DNA of 64,000 nt, taken from Planctomycetota bacterium. Its GTDB lineage: Bacteria > Planctomycetota > Planctomycetia > Pirellulales > PNKZ01. This document shows, in pieces, positions 26,545-37,073 of this stretch; position 1 is the stretch's first letter; each line of letters opens with the position of its first letter. The notes under the pieces were generated by a model, which saw only the letters and a list, made by a program, of their open reading frames with translations, did no database searches and was not told the origin of the DNA. The stretch lies in assembly GCA_018242585.1 (NCBI GenBank), contig JAFEBQ010000046.1:1-64000 (forward strand), read 5' to 3'. A program made the translations under genes and the position numbers.

Positions 26545-28107
26545 TTACTTCTGCACGGCCGGCGGGGCTGGTTCGCTCAGAATCGTCTCGGGAGGCAGGC
26601 CCGTGGTCTGGGTCACGACGGCCGCGGCCTGGGCCAGCTCGTTCAGGCTGTCGAGGTGGGCGCGCTGGAAGTTGATCAGGCTGGTCCGGGCCGCGACCAC
26701 GCGCAGGATATCAACCTCGCCCGCTTTGAACTGTTCTTCCAGCCGGCGCAACTCGCCGGGCAGCGACTCTTGCAGCGCCACGAGCGACTGCGCCCCTAGG
26801 CGATGCGCCCGCTGGTAACGATCGACAGCGGCGGCGGCTTCAACTTGCGCTCTCGCTTCAAGCTGTTGCCAGGCGACCGAGCGCTGGGCCACTTCCGCTT
26901 CGCGCTGGCGCACGAGTGGCATGCCGGTATTGACGACGGGAATGTCCGACTGGGCGCGAAAGCCCCAGTACGTTGTGCCACTTTCGGTTCGCTGGTAATA
27001 AGGACCGATTTGCAAGTCGGGTCGCAACGAGCCGCGGGCCACGTTGGCGTTGGCCCGCGCCACCGACGCGTCGGCGCGGGCCGCCATCACGTCGGGCCGG
27101 CGCGTGGCAAAGTCGACGATCAGCAGTTCGGCATTGGCGATCGTCGTCGGTTGCGGGCTGGCGCACAACGCCCGGGCCACGCGCTCGCTGTCGAGCGCCT
27201 CCCATCGCCAGGCGCGCAAGTCGCCGTCGAGCGCCAGCGGCGCTTGCGGCGGCAGGTTCAACTGCCGGCGCAGGTCCAGCAGCGCCGTCTGGTAATTGGC
27301 CACGGCCAGCTCGGCTTGTTGCCGCGTGCCGTGGGCATCGAGCCGGACGATCGCCACGTCGGCGCCGGATGCCTGCCCGAGCTGCTTTTGCTTTTCGAGG
27401 GTGTCGAGCAGCTCGCGGTTCAAATCGGCCGTGGCTTGCATGAGCTCGGCGAGCGCACGCTGGTACAACGCGATGAAATAGAGTCGCTGCGTCTGAGCCA
27501 CGTTGTTCAACTCGGCCTGCAGAATGTTCCAGCGCACGCTTTGCAGCGCGGCCATGCCCGCCTCTTCGCGGAAGCGCTGCTGGTGGCCCAACTGCAACTG
27601 CTGCATCAGCAGCACATAGTGATAGACCGTGCCAGCGCCGCCGGTGGTGGCCTGTTGCAGCGGCGTGGCCTGAACCTGGACGAAGGGATTGAACGGGTAG
27701 GTCTGGGCCACGCCGAGCGCGCCGCGACTCACCCCTTCGTTGCGGCGGAGCGTGGTCAGGTCTGGGTTCTGGGCTAGGGAGGTCTCGATGGCCTGAAACA
27801 GATTTAACCGTGGCGTCGGATCCGGCACCCGTTCAGGCGCGGGGACGACCACTGGCCCACTCGGCGGAAGCGCAAGCGGCGTCGGCGCGGCGGGCATGGG
27901 GATCGTCGCCGGCGTGATGAACGTCAAACTTGGTTCGCTGGTGTGGCTGGCCAACTGAATGTTGGTCGCGGTGGGGAGAGGCGCAACGGGCGTTGAATCC
28001 CCCGGCAACACAACCATCGGCGGCGTCAGCTCGGCCACGTTCGGCGCAGCGCCGCGGCAACCGCCGAGCGTCAGTAGCCCCACCGAGATCCATCCTCGCC
28101 ACGACAT
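26545..28107 (-). CDS. TolC-family outer-membrane efflux lipoprotein
   Basis: This 520-residue outer-membrane factor of tripartite efflux begins MSWRGWISVGLLTLGGC, a lipobox with Cys at about residue 17. Two tandem outer-membrane efflux repeats of long coiled coil follow a Pro/Thr-rich linker. LNLFQAIETSLAQNPDLTTL opens the first, and RRPDVMAARADASVARANANVA the second. The ATG at 28107 has AGGA 8 bases upstream; an in-frame TTG at 28128 is unlikely. It is the last gene of the adaptor-pump-outer membrane operon, separated from the pump by 213 bases with no visible gene. Confidence 0.92.
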   Translation of the reverse strand: MSWRGWISVGLLTLGGCRGAAPNVAELTPPMVVLPGDSTPVAPLPTATNIQLASHTSEPSLTFITPATIPMPAAPTPLALPPSGPVVVPAPERVPDPTPRLNLFQAIETSLAQNPDLTTLRRNEGVSRGALGVAQTYPFNPFVQVQATPLQQATTGGAGTVYHYVLLMQQLQLGHQQRFREEAGMAALQSVRWNILQAELNNVAQTQRLYFIALYQRALAELMQATADLNRELLDTLEKQKQLGQASGADVAIVRLDAHGTRQQAELAVANYQTALLDLRRQLNLPPQAPLALDGDLRAWRWEALDSERVARALCASPQPTTIANAELLIVDFATRRPDVMAARADASVARANANVARGSLRPDLQIGPYYQRTESGTTYWGFRAQSDIPVVNTGMPLVRQREAEVAQRSVAWQQLEARAQVEAAAAVDRYQRAHRLGAQSLVALQESLPGELRRLEEQFKAGEVDILRVVAARTSLINFQRAHLDSLNELAQAAAVVTQTTGLPPETILSEPAPPAVQK

Positions 28108-28320
28108 GCCCGACGTCCTTGTCAGCAACGCGCTACCGCAACCGCGATGGGATGCTAATTCTCTGCGCGCAGCTCCTGCGCCACGGCATCCTTGCCGGCA
28201 GAAACGCTACAGAGCGCAAAGTCTCCTGATCTGTTCTTCGTCGCGGGAAGCGTGGCGACTGCACCGGTGCGACGCTGACAGCACGTGAAATTAACCCTTG
28301 ATGCGCCAGCAGTGCTGGCA

Positions 28321-31300
28321 TTAGGCCGCCGGGGACTCGGCGCGACGCTCGCCGCCAAAGGCCAAATAGATCGGCGGCATCAGGAACAGGTTCAACAGCG
28401 TCGAGGTCGCCAGTCCGCCCAAGATGACGGCCGCCATCGGGTACTCGATTTCCTGACCTGGTTTGTTCCCCCCGATGACCAGCGGCACCAAGGCCAACCC
28501 CGTCGCCAGCGCGGTCATCAAAATGGGTGTCAGGCGCTCCTGGGCACCGCGCAGGACCAACTCGACGCCGAACGACACCCCTTCGACTTGTTCCAGGTGG
28601 CGATAGTGGCTGACCAGCATGATGCCGTTGCGGGCCGCGATCCCCAGCACGGTGACGAAGCCGACTAGCGATCCGAGCGAGAGGGTTCCCCCTTGCCAGA
28701 TCGCGCCGACCACGCCGCCGGCCAAGGCGAACGGAATCGTCAGGAAGACCAGCAGCGTCAAGCGCCACGAGCTGAAATCGACGTGCAGCATGAGCAAGAT
28801 GCCAATCAGCGACACCACCGTCAGCGACAACAGCCGGCGCTGCGACTCGGCCCGGGCCGCGTACTCGCCCAGGAACTCGGGATGGTACTCATGCGGGAAC
28901 GAGAGCTTTTTGACACGCTCTTCGATCTCGCGGGCCACGGCCCCCAGGTCGCGCCCCTGGACGTTGCACGTCACGTCCAGTCGGCGCGAAGCCGACTCGC
29001 GCTTGATCTCGTTCGGCGCGGGCGTGATTTGCAACTCGGCCACGTCCGACAACGGCACTTGCCCGCCCAGGGGCAGGTCGATGGGCAATCGCGCCAGCGC
29101 CGCCAGATCGGTTCGCAACTCGGGCACGCCGATCACCACGACGTCCAGGCTCTTTTGATTCTCGTACAGTTCGCCCACCTTGGTCCCTTTAATCAGGGTG
29201 GCGACCGAGCGGCGAATGTGGCCGTGAGTCAAGCCAAACTTCGCCGTCGCGTCGGGGCGGAGCTTGAGCTGAATCTGCGGCACCAAGACTTGCGCTTCGA
29301 GCTTCAGGTTGATCACCCCTGGCACGTCGGCAATGACGGCCTTGATTTCCTCACCCTTGGTGCGCAACACCGTCAGGTCGGGACCGAAGGTGCGGACGAC
29401 GATCGTGGCCCCCGCGCCGGTGAGGACTTCCTTGATCCGCTCCTTCAGGTAGGTGAGCAAGTCCCGGTACAAGCCCGGGTAGCCGTCGACGATTTCCTGG
29501 ACCTTGGCCACGGTCGTGGGCAAATCGACGTCGGGGTCGACGCTGATCCACAGCTCCGTGAAGTTCGGCCCCACGACTTCGTCGGCCACTTCGGCCCGCC
29601 CGATGTGCGAGCCGAAATGGTTCACGCCCGGCACGGCGCGCAGCTCGCGGCTGGCGCGCATGGTAATTCGCTGCATCGAGTCGAGCGACGCGCCGGGCTT
29701 TTCGACCCAGTGCATCAGAAAGTCGGTTTCCTGGAAGTTAGGCAGGAACTCTTCCCCCAGCCGCGACAAGGCCACGCCCGTGGCGATGAACGTCACGACA
29801 ATCAGCCCGATTGCCAACTTGGGACGCGAGACGAGCGGCGGCAGCAGACCGCCGTAGATTCGTTTGAGCAAGCGCGCGATCGGCGCGTCGCGATGTTCCA
29901 GCGGCGCGCCGGGCAGCAACAGCAGCGACAGGGCCGGCGTCACCGTCAGCGCCACGCCCAACGAAGCGGCAATGGCCAGGATGTAGGCGATGCCCAGCGG
30001 GCGAAAGAACGCCCCGGCCACGCCGTCGAGAAACAACACCGGAATAAACACCAGCGTCACGATCAGGCTGGCATAGACGACGGCGCTGCGGACTTCGAGC
30101 GAGGCGTCGAGCACCACCTGGTACGCCGGCAGCGGCTGCGGCAGCTCGCGATTCAACCGCAGCCGGCGGAGAATGTTCTCGACGTCGATGATGGCGTCGT
30201 CGACCACTTCCCCCAACGCAATCGCCAGGCCCGCGAGGACCATCGTGTTCAGCGTGCCGCCGCGAAAGTGCAGGATCAAGGCCGCCGCCATCAACGACAA
30301 GGGAATCGCCGTCAGGCTGATCAGGGCCGTGCGCCAATCGTACAAGAACACCACCAGGATCGCCACGACCAGCACACAGCCGATCGCCATGGCGTGCGAC
30401 AGGTTCACGAGCGAGCGCTCGATGAACGTGGCGGGGCGAAAGATGTAGGGATCGAGCGTGATGTCGCCCAGCCCCGGCTTCAGGGCCTCGATCGCCTGTT
30501 CGACCTGATGGGTGACGTCGAGCGTGTTGCCCCAGGGCTGCTTCTCGACGATCAACAGCAAGCCGGGGCGATCGTTGATCACGGCGTCGCCGATCGGCGT
30601 GGGGAAGCCCTCGACCGTCTCGGTGACGTCGCCCAGTCGCAACGGCGAGCCGGTGCGATAGTCGACCACCGTGTCACGCAAGTCCTCGGCGCGGTAGATG
30701 CCGGTCTGTTGGCGAATGGCGATCCGCTGGTTGGGCGTGTCGACGAACCCGCCGCCGATCAACTGGGTGGCGTCGGCCGCGGCCCGTTGCACCGCGTCGA
30801 GCGTCACGCCGTGCGCCCGCAACCGGTCGGGATCGACGCGAATCTGGAACTGCCGATCACGCTGGCCCCAGATGGCCACATTGGCCACGCCGGCAATCGA
30901 CATCAGCCGCGGACGAATCGTCCAGCGGGCCAGCGTGGTCAGCTCGACTTGCGACATGGTGTCGGACGTGACGCCGATTTTCATCACGCGGCTCGTGGAC
31001 GACAACGGCGACAAGATCACCGGGGGCCGGGCCACGGCGGGAAGCTTGCCGGCCTCGATCGCCAGGCGTTCTTGCACCAATTGCCGCGCGCGGATCAGGT
31101 CGGTGCCGTCCTGAAAGATCAGCACCACCGACGAAAGCCCGAGCACCGACTTCGAGCGAATCGTCTTGACCCACGGCGTGGCCGTCAGGGCGTTCTCGAG
31201 CGGCATGCTGATCAGCGTTTCGACTTCCTCGGTCGACAGGCCCGGCGCTTCGGTTTGAATCTCGACCAGCGGCGGCGCGAACTCGGGAAACACGTCGAGC

Positions 31301-31401
31301 GGCGTGGTCTTCAGCACCGGAATGCCAAACACGATCAACGCCAACGACGCCGCCAGGACGACGTAGCGAAGCCGGAGCGAAGTGGAGACCAGCCAGTTCA
31401 T
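28321..31401 (-). CDS. Heavy-metal-type RND efflux pump (CusA/CzcA family)
   Basis: This 1026-residue inner-membrane proton antiporter has 12 predicted helices and two large periplasmic porter domains. The N-terminus [18 protein letters not shown] and [19 protein letters not shown] are typical of HME-RND pumps. The helix-4 motif [19 protein letters not shown] carries acidic proton-relay residues. This pattern is unlike the methionine-rich Cu/Ag (CusA) type, so the metal or other substrate cannot be assigned. The start overlaps a Shine-Dalgarno TAGGGG formed by the adaptor stop region, 6 bases after that gene. Together with its neighbours it forms a full envelope-spanning pump. Confidence 0.95.
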   Translation of the reverse strand: MNWLVSTSLRLRYVVLAASLALIVFGIPVLKTTPLDVFPEFAPPLVEIQTEAPGLSTEEVETLISMPLENALTATPWVKTIRSKSVLGLSSVVLIFQDGTDLIRARQLVQERLAIEAGKLPAVARPPVILSPLSSTSRVMKIGVTSDTMSQVELTTLARWTIRPRLMSIAGVANVAIWGQRDRQFQIRVDPDRLRAHGVTLDAVQRAAADATQLIGGGFVDTPNQRIAIRQQTGIYRAEDLRDTVVDYRTGSPLRLGDVTETVEGFPTPIGDAVINDRPGLLLIVEKQPWGNTLDVTHQVEQAIEALKPGLGDITLDPYIFRPATFIERSLVNLSHAMAIGCVLVVAILVVFLYDWRTALISLTAIPLSLMAAALILHFRGGTLNTMVLAGLAIALGEVVDDAIIDVENILRRLRLNRELPQPLPAYQVVLDASLEVRSAVVYASLIVTLVFIPVLFLDGVAGAFFRPLGIAYILAIAASLGVALTVTPALSLLLLPGAPLEHRDAPIARLLKRIYGGLLPPLVSRPKLAIGLIVVTFIATGVALSRLGEEFLPNFQETDFLMHWVEKPGASLDSMQRITMRASRELRAVPGVNHFGSHIGRAEVADEVVGPNFTELWISVDPDVDLPTTVAKVQEIVDGYPGLYRDLLTYLKERIKEVLTGAGATIVVRTFGPDLTVLRTKGEEIKAVIADVPGVINLKLEAQVLVPQIQLKLRPDATAKFGLTHGHIRRSVATLIKGTKVGELYENQKSLDVVVIGVPELRTDLAALARLPIDLPLGGQVPLSDVAELQITPAPNEIKRESASRRLDVTCNVQGRDLGAVAREIEERVKKLSFPHEYHPEFLGEYAARAESQRRLLSLTVVSLIGILLMLHVDFSSWRLTLLVFLTIPFALAGGVVGAIWQGGTLSLGSLVGFVTVLGIAARNGIMLVSHYRHLEQVEGVSFGVELVLRGAQERLTPILMTALATGLALVPLVIGGNKPGQEIEYPMAAVILGGLATSTLLNLFLMPPIYLAFGGERRAESPAA

Positions 31402-31407
31402 GCGCCC

Positions 31408-32667
31408 CTACTTGGCAAAGCCGAATTCGGCGCCATACATCTCGACCACGCCGGCGGTAACGATCTTGGCGCCGACGGCGGGCCCGCGCTCGAGAATAGC
31501 GGTGTCGCCCTGCACCTGGCGCACCTCGACGCGGCGGCGCACGAAGGTGTGGGGCGCGGTCTGTTCATAGACCCACGTGCCGCCATAAATGTCGTAGATC
31601 ACCGCCGACCAGGGAACGGTCAGTTGCTCGTCCTGGCCGCGCAAGCGGAGCCGAGCCGTCACACGTTCACCCGGCTTGAAGCGGCCGTCGGCGTTCGGCA
31701 GGTCGAAGTACAAGTCAACCGCGGCGGCCAGCGGTACGGCCGTCGGTGGCGCGGCAATCGGCGCCGCGCTGAGCGGCTTGTCAACGAGCCGATCGGCCAG
31801 ACCGGAGATTTGCGCAGGTTGATTCGGGGCCAGCGCATCGACCTCGCCGGCGTAGACCGAGACGCGGACCCAGACGCGACTAGTATCGAGCACCTCGAAC
31901 AAGGGCGCGCCGGGGGCGACCGCTTCGCCCGGCGCGACGTGCTCGACGCGGACAATGCCGTCGCGCGGCGCGGTGATGGTCAGCGGCGCGAGCTTGCCGG
32001 GGGCTTCGTCCAAGTTGATGCTGTCGGCCTGCGACTTACGCGCGCGGGCGGCGTCGAGAGCTTTCTGGGCGATGTTTAGTTGCGCCTGGGCGTCGTCGAC
32101 AGCCCGTGCCGTGCCGACATCTTGCTTGAGCAGCTTCTGGGCCCGCTCGAGCGCGATCTGCGCCGCTTCGACCTGGGCGGTCGATTGGGCCACCTGACCG
32201 GCGGCGTCGATCTGGCTTTGGCGCACGATGTTGCGCGCTTCGGCAAAGCGAACCCTCTCGGCCGGTGTCAGCACTTCACGCTCGGGCGACAACAGGGGCA
32301 ACAGGGTCAGCACCGGCTGTCCTGCTTTGAGTCGGCTGCCGACCTTGGGGAAGGAACTGCCCGCGGCTTGCAACGTGCCACCCAAGGGGGCCGAGACAAT
32401 TAGCGAGGCCCCTGTCGGCAGCGCGATCTCGCCACCATAGGGGCGGAGCATTTGAACCGGCCGCCGCGCGATCGGGGCCAGGGTGATCCCCAGCCGGCCT
32501 TCGGCCTCGGGGGTGAGCTTGATGGTGTTCAACTCGCTCTCTTGAGCGACCTGGGCAATCTTCGCTGGCGGTTCAGCTTTGGCCTTGGCTTCGGGCGCAG
32601 GTTTGCAGCCAGATGCCACCCCGAGAAGCAGCGCAAGCGAAAAGTAGATCGTGCGTGTCCAGGGCAT
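31408..32667 (-). CDS. RND periplasmic adaptor (membrane fusion protein), lipoprotein
   Basis: This protein of about 419 residues starts with a lipobox (LLLGVASGC). It shows the HlyD-type order: a barrel-sandwich half-motif (LIVSAPLGGTLQAAGSSFPKVG), a helical hairpin (AAGQVAQSTAQVEAAQIALERAQKLL and partner), the second lipoyl half (ITAPRDGIVRVEHVAPGEAV), a beta-barrel and a membrane-proximal domain. It links the RND pump to the outer-membrane factor. The ATG at 32667 replaces an in-frame TTG three codons earlier. First gene of the efflux operon; no metal-responsive regulator gene is adjacent. Confidence 0.93.
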   Translation of the reverse strand: MPWTRTIYFSLALLLGVASGCKPAPEAKAKAEPPAKIAQVAQESELNTIKLTPEAEGRLGITLAPIARRPVQMLRPYGGEIALPTGASLIVSAPLGGTLQAAGSSFPKVGSRLKAGQPVLTLLPLLSPEREVLTPAERVRFAEARNIVRQSQIDAAGQVAQSTAQVEAAQIALERAQKLLKQDVGTARAVDDAQAQLNIAQKALDAARARKSQADSINLDEAPGKLAPLTITAPRDGIVRVEHVAPGEAVAPGAPLFEVLDTSRVWVRVSVYAGEVDALAPNQPAQISGLADRLVDKPLSAAPIAAPPTAVPLAAAVDLYFDLPNADGRFKPGERVTARLRLRGQDEQLTVPWSAVIYDIYGGTWVYEQTAPHTFVRRRVEVRQVQGDTAILERGPAVGAKIVTAGVVEMYGAEFGFAK

Positions 32668-32819
32668 GGGCGACAAAGCTTACGAGGGTGCGTGTGCCAA
32701 GAAGAATGCGAACGTGGCTTCCATTTTGATTACCGACCCCGGTGAATCGCAACTCAAATTGACGAGGGTTTAATGCTGGGGACGCGAAAAAAACATCTTG
32801 TCGACGTGCCATGAAGCCA

Positions 32820-32852
32820 ACAAAAAGCCCCCGGTCAATGACCGGGGGCTCA
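32820..32852 (-). terminator. Rho-independent terminator built on a family H hairpin
   Basis: AGCCCCCGGTC-AATG-ACCGGGGGCT (32826-32850) is a near-perfect hairpin. Read on the minus strand it is followed by TTTTTG. It lies about 45 bases after the Gfo/Idh/MocA stop codon. The same hairpin without a T tract occurs at 34645 and 52442. Confidence 0.85.
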
Positions 32853-32895
32853 AGAGAACTTGTCGAAATCCAATTCAACCAACCGAGTACGCCGC

Positions 32896-34272
32896 TTATG
32901 CGTACTCTTGCTTGGTGGTGATGCCGGGCATCGGAATCGGGTAGAGACCCTTTTCGTTAGCCTTTACGGGCGCGTCGCCGGTCATTGTCAGCTTGTCGAT
33001 GTTCGGCGCGAATTCGTGCTCCGAGTTCAGAATCTGGTCGAGCTTGATCTCCTGGCCGGTGTGACAGGCCATGCGACCCATCGAAGTGACCAGGCTGGCC
33101 ATCGCGCCGCGCTGGGCTTCGTTATAGGGCGTGTCGCTGCGGACGGCGGCCACCAACTCGTCCCATTCCTTCTGGTACGGATTGTAGCTCTCCTTGCCGA
33201 AGCTCCAGGCGACTTCGTCCTTGTCCTTGATCTGTCCCTTGTAGATGGCCGCCTTGCTGGGCCAGTGGGACGAAGCGCTAATGACGGCCATTCCCTTGGT
33301 GCCGTGGGCGTAGCTGGCAAACTCGTTGCGACAGCCGGCAATCCAGCGCCCTTCCATGAACATCTTGGCGCCGTCGTCGAACGTGTATTCGACCGAGTAG
33401 TGGTCGAAGTTCTGGTCGATGTTGTCGCCGCGGTAATGACGGCCACCGTTGCCAATGGCCGAGACCGGCCAGGCGTCCTTCATCCAACAGCATTCGTCGA
33501 TGTTGTGGACCATGAAGTCGCTGTACGCGCCGCCGCTGGCCCACAAGAAGCTGTGGAAGTTCTTGATCTGGTAGAGCAGTTCGCTCATGTCACCCTTGTT
33601 GGGGCCCGTCTCGCACGAGCCGACGGGGCCGTGCATCCGGTAACAGCGCAACGTCAACAGGTCGCCGATCTCGCCGGCGCGGATGCGCTTGAACAGTTCC
33701 TGACGCGCTTCACAGTGCCGGCACATCAGCCCGACGCCGACCTTCAGATTCTTGGCCTTCGACTGCTCGGCCAGGGCCAGCATCTTGCGCGTGCCGGGAC
33801 CATCAACCGTCGTCGGCTTTTCCATGAACACGTTCAGGTTCTTCTTGATCGCATAGTCGAACATCACCCAGCGGAAGCCCGGCGGGGTGGCGAAGATGGC
33901 AATGTCGCCAGGACGCAGACAATCCATCGCCTTTTGATAGCCGTCAAAGCCGATGAACTTGCGGTCGTCGGGAACGTCGAGCTGGGCGTCGTGCTTCTTC
34001 TTCAGGTTTTCATGGCTGGCGTTGAGCTTGCTCGCGAACACGTCGGCCATGGCGATTAGCTTGATCGGCCCGCTCGACGTGGTCGACAAGGCGTTCGACG
34101 CGGCGCCGGTGCCGCGGCCACCACAGCCGATGAGCGCGACGTTGATCGTGTTGTCCTCGGCGGCGTGGACCTTGGGAATGGCCACGCCCATCAGCGCCGT
34201 GGCGGCGGCCGCAGTGCTGGTGGCTTTGACAAAGTCGCGACGATTGGTCCCCTGAGCGTCCGCTGGCTGCAT
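32896..34272 (-). CDS. Tat-exported Gfo/Idh/MocA-family oxidoreductase
   Basis: This 458-residue predicted NAD(P)-dependent sugar or inositol dehydrogenase has a twin-arginine signal (TNRRDFVKA, then an Ala-rich hydrophobic region). The Rossmann motif is VALIGCGGRGTG. The family's EKP triplet is present (VFMEKPTTVDGPG), as are the catalytic-side FHSFLWASGGAYSDFMVHNIDEC and MEGRWIAG segments. Substrate is unknown; planctomycetes have many exported members. GGAG lies 8 bases before the ATG. It is monocistronic, with its own terminator. Confidence 0.93.
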   Translation of the reverse strand: MQPADAQGTNRRDFVKATSTAAAATALMGVAIPKVHAAEDNTINVALIGCGGRGTGAASNALSTTSSGPIKLIAMADVFASKLNASHENLKKKHDAQLDVPDDRKFIGFDGYQKAMDCLRPGDIAIFATPPGFRWVMFDYAIKKNLNVFMEKPTTVDGPGTRKMLALAEQSKAKNLKVGVGLMCRHCEARQELFKRIRAGEIGDLLTLRCYRMHGPVGSCETGPNKGDMSELLYQIKNFHSFLWASGGAYSDFMVHNIDECCWMKDAWPVSAIGNGGRHYRGDNIDQNFDHYSVEYTFDDGAKMFMEGRWIAGCRNEFASYAHGTKGMAVISASSHWPSKAAIYKGQIKDKDEVAWSFGKESYNPYQKEWDELVAAVRSDTPYNEAQRGAMASLVTSMGRMACHTGQEIKLDQILNSEHEFAPNIDKLTMTGDAPVKANEKGLYPIPMPGITTKQEYA

Positions 34273-34820
34273 ATCACTTACTCCTGAAATCGATAGGTAT
34301 CAAAGTGCGCGACAAAACGCGGGAATCGAACCAGCGCAGCCCAACGCCTGGGCCGGGCTACGCACTGAAAACAACCGGAAGGCCACCACTGCGCGAATCG
34401 GGCAATCGATCTGGCGAGACCGAATGCGCCGCCAAGGCGCCACGAGTTGCGACCGAACCGACAGAACAAACGAGGCGGGGGCGGGCGGTCCCGCGGGGCG
34501 GGAACCACCTACCTGACATGACTCCCTCAGTATGTCGAGCCGTCCGGAGCGGAGCAAGCATTTCTAACGGTTTTGCGGGGGTTTTGCCGGGCCAGAAGGG
34601 GAGATTTCACCCCATGTGGCGCCAGTCGTCCCCCTCTCCGCTTTAGCCCCCCGTCAATGATCGGGAGCCAAGCCGGCGCCCTTTCAGGGCTTTCGGCGCG
34701 GTGCCCCGCCGCGCGCCCGGGCGTGAGCTACGTTAAAACTAGGCATCAAATACAGTCGGACCAGTTGGTCCGGCCGACTGGCTCGTTACGACCGTCATCA
34801 CCCCAGCGCTGGAGCAGGAC
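34273..34820. other. Intergenic region between divergent Gfo/Idh and CBS genes
   Basis: No supported gene is seen in these 548 bases. The region contains a family H hairpin at 34645-34669 and a smaller AGCCCA...GGGCCGGGCT hairpin near 34338-34365. It must carry promoters for both flanking genes, but I could not assign -35/-10 boxes with confidence. Confidence 0.5.
34645..34669. repeat. Family H hairpin (H2)
   Basis: AGCCCCCCGTCAATGATCGG then GAGCC is a slightly degenerate copy of the 25-base H palindrome. It is preceded by CTTT as at 52.4 kb. There is no T tract on either side, so it is unlikely to be an intrinsic terminator. Confidence 0.75.
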
Positions 34821-35330
34821 ATGATCGACCGGCTGATCACCAAGCGGACGCGTCTCCATGAGTTTCTGCAACAGTCATGCACGCTCGGCGCTTTGCCGCG
34901 GTTGCTGGTCTGCGACGTGATGACGCCGCTGCCCTGCTGCGTGAGCCAGGACACCACGGTGCTCGAAGTCGTGAAGATGTTCCACGACAAACAATTCCGG
35001 CATTTGCTGGTGGTCGAAGGCCGCCGGCTGGTCGGCGTGCTCAGCGATCGAGACGTGCTGCGGTGCTTCAACCCGCACGAAGCCGCCGAGGAATCGTACC
35101 TGAGCCAGATCAAGGTCGGCGACGTGATGAGCCGGGACGTGCTCACCATCTCGGGCCAGCGACCCATCAGCGAAGCGGTCGACATCCTGGTCGACAACGG
35201 CGTGAACTGCCTGCCGGTGGTCGACGACGAGGTGTTGGTCGGGATCATTACCTCGACCGATTTCTATGCCGTGCTCCAGGCGCTGATCGACTCGATCACC
35301 TCGCGTCCGCTGGCCACGATCGGCGGCTAG
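34821..35330 (+). CDS. Two-CBS-domain protein
   Basis: This cytosolic protein of 169 residues consists of a tandem CBS pair (Bateman module). The first is VCDVMTPLPCCVSQDTTVLE through LVGVLSDRDVLRCF. The second is VGDVMSRDVLTISGQRPISE through VGIITSTDFYAVLQ. CBS pairs bind adenine nucleotides and act as energy or ligand sensors. There is no attached catalytic domain, so its partner is unknown. GGAG about 8 bases upstream supports the ATG. It is flanked by repeat-rich spacers and no operon partner is evident. Confidence 0.9.
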   Translation: MIDRLITKRTRLHEFLQQSCTLGALPRLLVCDVMTPLPCCVSQDTTVLEVVKMFHDKQFRHLLVVEGRRLVGVLSDRDVLRCFNPHEAAEESYLSQIKVGDVMSRDVLTISGQRPISEAVDILVDNGVNCLPVVDDEVLVGIITSTDFYAVLQALIDSITSRPLATIGG

Positions 35331-35354
35331 CAACGCCTCGCGGGTATCGACGCG

Positions 35355-35462
35355 CCGCTTCCCCGCAAGGGGCAAAGGGTTAATGGCGCGCCACGCGAGA
35401 CTGACACGCCACCCTGATCCGTCGGCGAGCGCCACCACCTTCTCCCCGGGAGCGAAGGGGTG
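35355..35462. repeat. Family D element (D2) downstream of a DUF1501 gene
   Basis: Read on the minus strand it carries GGGGAGAAGGTGGTGGCGCT then CGCCGACGGATCAGGGT. This closely matches D1 at 50811-50940 in the same orientation relative to its DUF1501 gene. A second hairpin (CGCTTCCCCGCAAGGGG) lies at the far end. Confidence 0.75.
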
Positions 35463-35514
35463 ATGTCGTCTCGCGCGCGACTGAGGCGATTTAACCTCAG
35501 GCATGGTTCTTTTC

Positions 35515-35542
35515 CAATCGCTAACCGCCCATGGCTAATCGC
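35515..35542 (-). repeat. GCGATTA heptamer track (A7) after DUF1501
   Basis: On the minus strand four 7-base units follow the DUF1501 stop: GCGATTA, GCCATGG, GCGGTTA, GCGATTG, then GAAAAGA. The track after the other DUF1501 gene (50715-50750) has GCGATTA, GCGGTTA, GCGATTA and then GAAAAGA in the same order. Confidence 0.75.
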
Positions 35543-35546
35543 TGCT

Positions 35547-37052
35547 TTAGACCAATAGCGCCTTCACCACGTGCCCATGCACGTCGGTCAGGCGGAAGTT
35601 GCGGCCCTGAAAGCGGTAGGTCAGCCGCTCGTGATCGATGCCCAGCAGGTGCATGACCGTGGCCTGGAAGTCGTGGACGTGGACTTTGTTCTCGACGGCG
35701 TTGAAGCCAAACTCGTCCGACGCGCCGTAGCTGAGCCCCGCCTTCACGCCGGCGCCGGCCATCCAGAGGCAGAACGTGTAAGGGTGGTGATCGCGCCCCC
35801 ACTGCTTTGTGTCTTCGACCTTGCCTTGCAGGAACGGCGTGCGACCGAACTCGCCACCCCAGATGACCAGCGTATCGTCCAGCAGGCCGCGCTGCTTCAA
35901 GTCCTTGACCAGCGCGGCGCTGGGCGCGTCGGTGTCGGTGCATTGAATCTTGAGCTGCGTGTTCAGATTGCGGTGCTGGTCCCAACCGGCGTGCATCAAC
36001 TGGACAAAATTGACGCCCCGCTCGACCAGCCGCCGCGCCATCAGACAGTTGTAGGCGAACGAGCCTTGCTGCTGGACGTCGGGCCCATACATGTCGAGCA
36101 CGTGCTGCGGCTCGGTCGAAAAGTCAGTTAACTCCGGCACGCTCGATTGCATGCGGAAGGCCATCTCATACTGGGCGATGCGCGTGGCGATTTCCGGGTC
36201 GCCATAATCGCGGAGGTGCAACTGGTTCATTCGCGCCAGGTCGTCGAGCACGCCGCGCCGCACGTCGCTGCTGACCCCGTCGGGGTTTGACAGAAACAGC
36301 ACTGGCTCGCCGCTGCCGCGGAACTTCACGCCCTGATACTTGGACGGCAGGAAGCCCGAGCCCCAATAGAAGTCGTAGAAGATTTGCCCGCAGCTCGCTT
36401 CCTTGTCGCGCGAGGTCATGACGACGAACGCCGGTAGCTCGGCCGTTTCGCAGCCCAAGCCGTACGTCATCCACGAGCCCATGCTCGGCCGGCCCGCCAT
36501 CTCGGCCCCGGTCAGCAGAAAGGTGATCGCCGGCGCGTGGTTCACCGCTTCGGTGTGCATTGATTTGACGAAGCACAGTTCGTCGGCGATCGCGGCCGTG
36601 TGAGGCAAGAAGTCCGAGACCCAGGCCCCCGATTGGCCGTGCTGGGCGAACTTGCTGATTTCGGGAAGCGCTGGCTTGGCCTGTTGATCGCCGGTCATGG
36701 TGCTGAACCGCTTGCCGCCAAGGATTTCCTCGGGGAACTGCTTGCCAGCCCATTCGCGCAGCTTGGGCTTGTAATCGAACAAGTCGACGTGCGACGGCGC
36801 GCCGTTCTGGAACAGATAGATCACGCGCTTGGCCCGTGGCGCAAAGTGGGGCAAGCCCGGCAACCCGGCCACGGCGCGCCGCTTGTCATCGGCGGCGCCG
36901 GCGGGCGTGCCGCGCGTGGCGACGGCTTCGGCCCCCTGGGCAAACTGTCCCCTCAACAACGACGCCAGCGCGGCCGTGCCAATGCCCACGGCCGAGCGGC
37001 CAAAGAAATGCCGCCGTGTCAGGTGGTGCGTTGCGTCGTGAAAGGGGTTCAT
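35547..37052 (-). CDS. DUF1501 family protein, Tat-exported
   Basis: This 501-residue protein starts with a twin-arginine signal (HLTRRHFFGRS). DUF1501 proteins belong to the alkaline phosphatase/sulfatase-like superfamily, are very numerous in planctomycetes and have no proven biochemical role. Diagnostic segments are RVIYLFQNGAPSHVDLFDYK, FAQHGQSGAWVSDFLPHTA, VKSMHTEAVNHAP, LVIWGGEFGRTPF and GRDHHPYTFCLWMAG. The last two place conserved Glu, Arg and His residues where sulfatase-fold metal ligands would be expected. It follows the PSD1 cytochrome gene on the same strand, separated by a family F element, and is very probably co-transcribed with it. Confidence 0.95.
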   Translation of the reverse strand: MNPFHDATHHLTRRHFFGRSAVGIGTAALASLLRGQFAQGAEAVATRGTPAGAADDKRRAVAGLPGLPHFAPRAKRVIYLFQNGAPSHVDLFDYKPKLREWAGKQFPEEILGGKRFSTMTGDQQAKPALPEISKFAQHGQSGAWVSDFLPHTAAIADELCFVKSMHTEAVNHAPAITFLLTGAEMAGRPSMGSWMTYGLGCETAELPAFVVMTSRDKEASCGQIFYDFYWGSGFLPSKYQGVKFRGSGEPVLFLSNPDGVSSDVRRGVLDDLARMNQLHLRDYGDPEIATRIAQYEMAFRMQSSVPELTDFSTEPQHVLDMYGPDVQQQGSFAYNCLMARRLVERGVNFVQLMHAGWDQHRNLNTQLKIQCTDTDAPSAALVKDLKQRGLLDDTLVIWGGEFGRTPFLQGKVEDTKQWGRDHHPYTFCLWMAGAGVKAGLSYGASDEFGFNAVENKVHVHDFQATVMHLLGIDHERLTYRFQGRNFRLTDVHGHVVKALLV

Positions 37053-37073
37053 GGTCGTCTACTCGGTTCAGTT

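Noticed and set aside
28693-32079. Open frame of about 1100 codons antisense to the RND pump and adaptor genes
   Set aside because: It is a shadow of two well-supported genes and spans both without regard to their boundaries. Composition is rich in Arg, Gln, His and Asp, as expected from reverse reading.
34305-34390. tRNA-like GGTTCGATTCCC segment on the minus strand
   Set aside because: The T-arm stem does not pair and no acceptor, D or anticodon arms can be placed around it.
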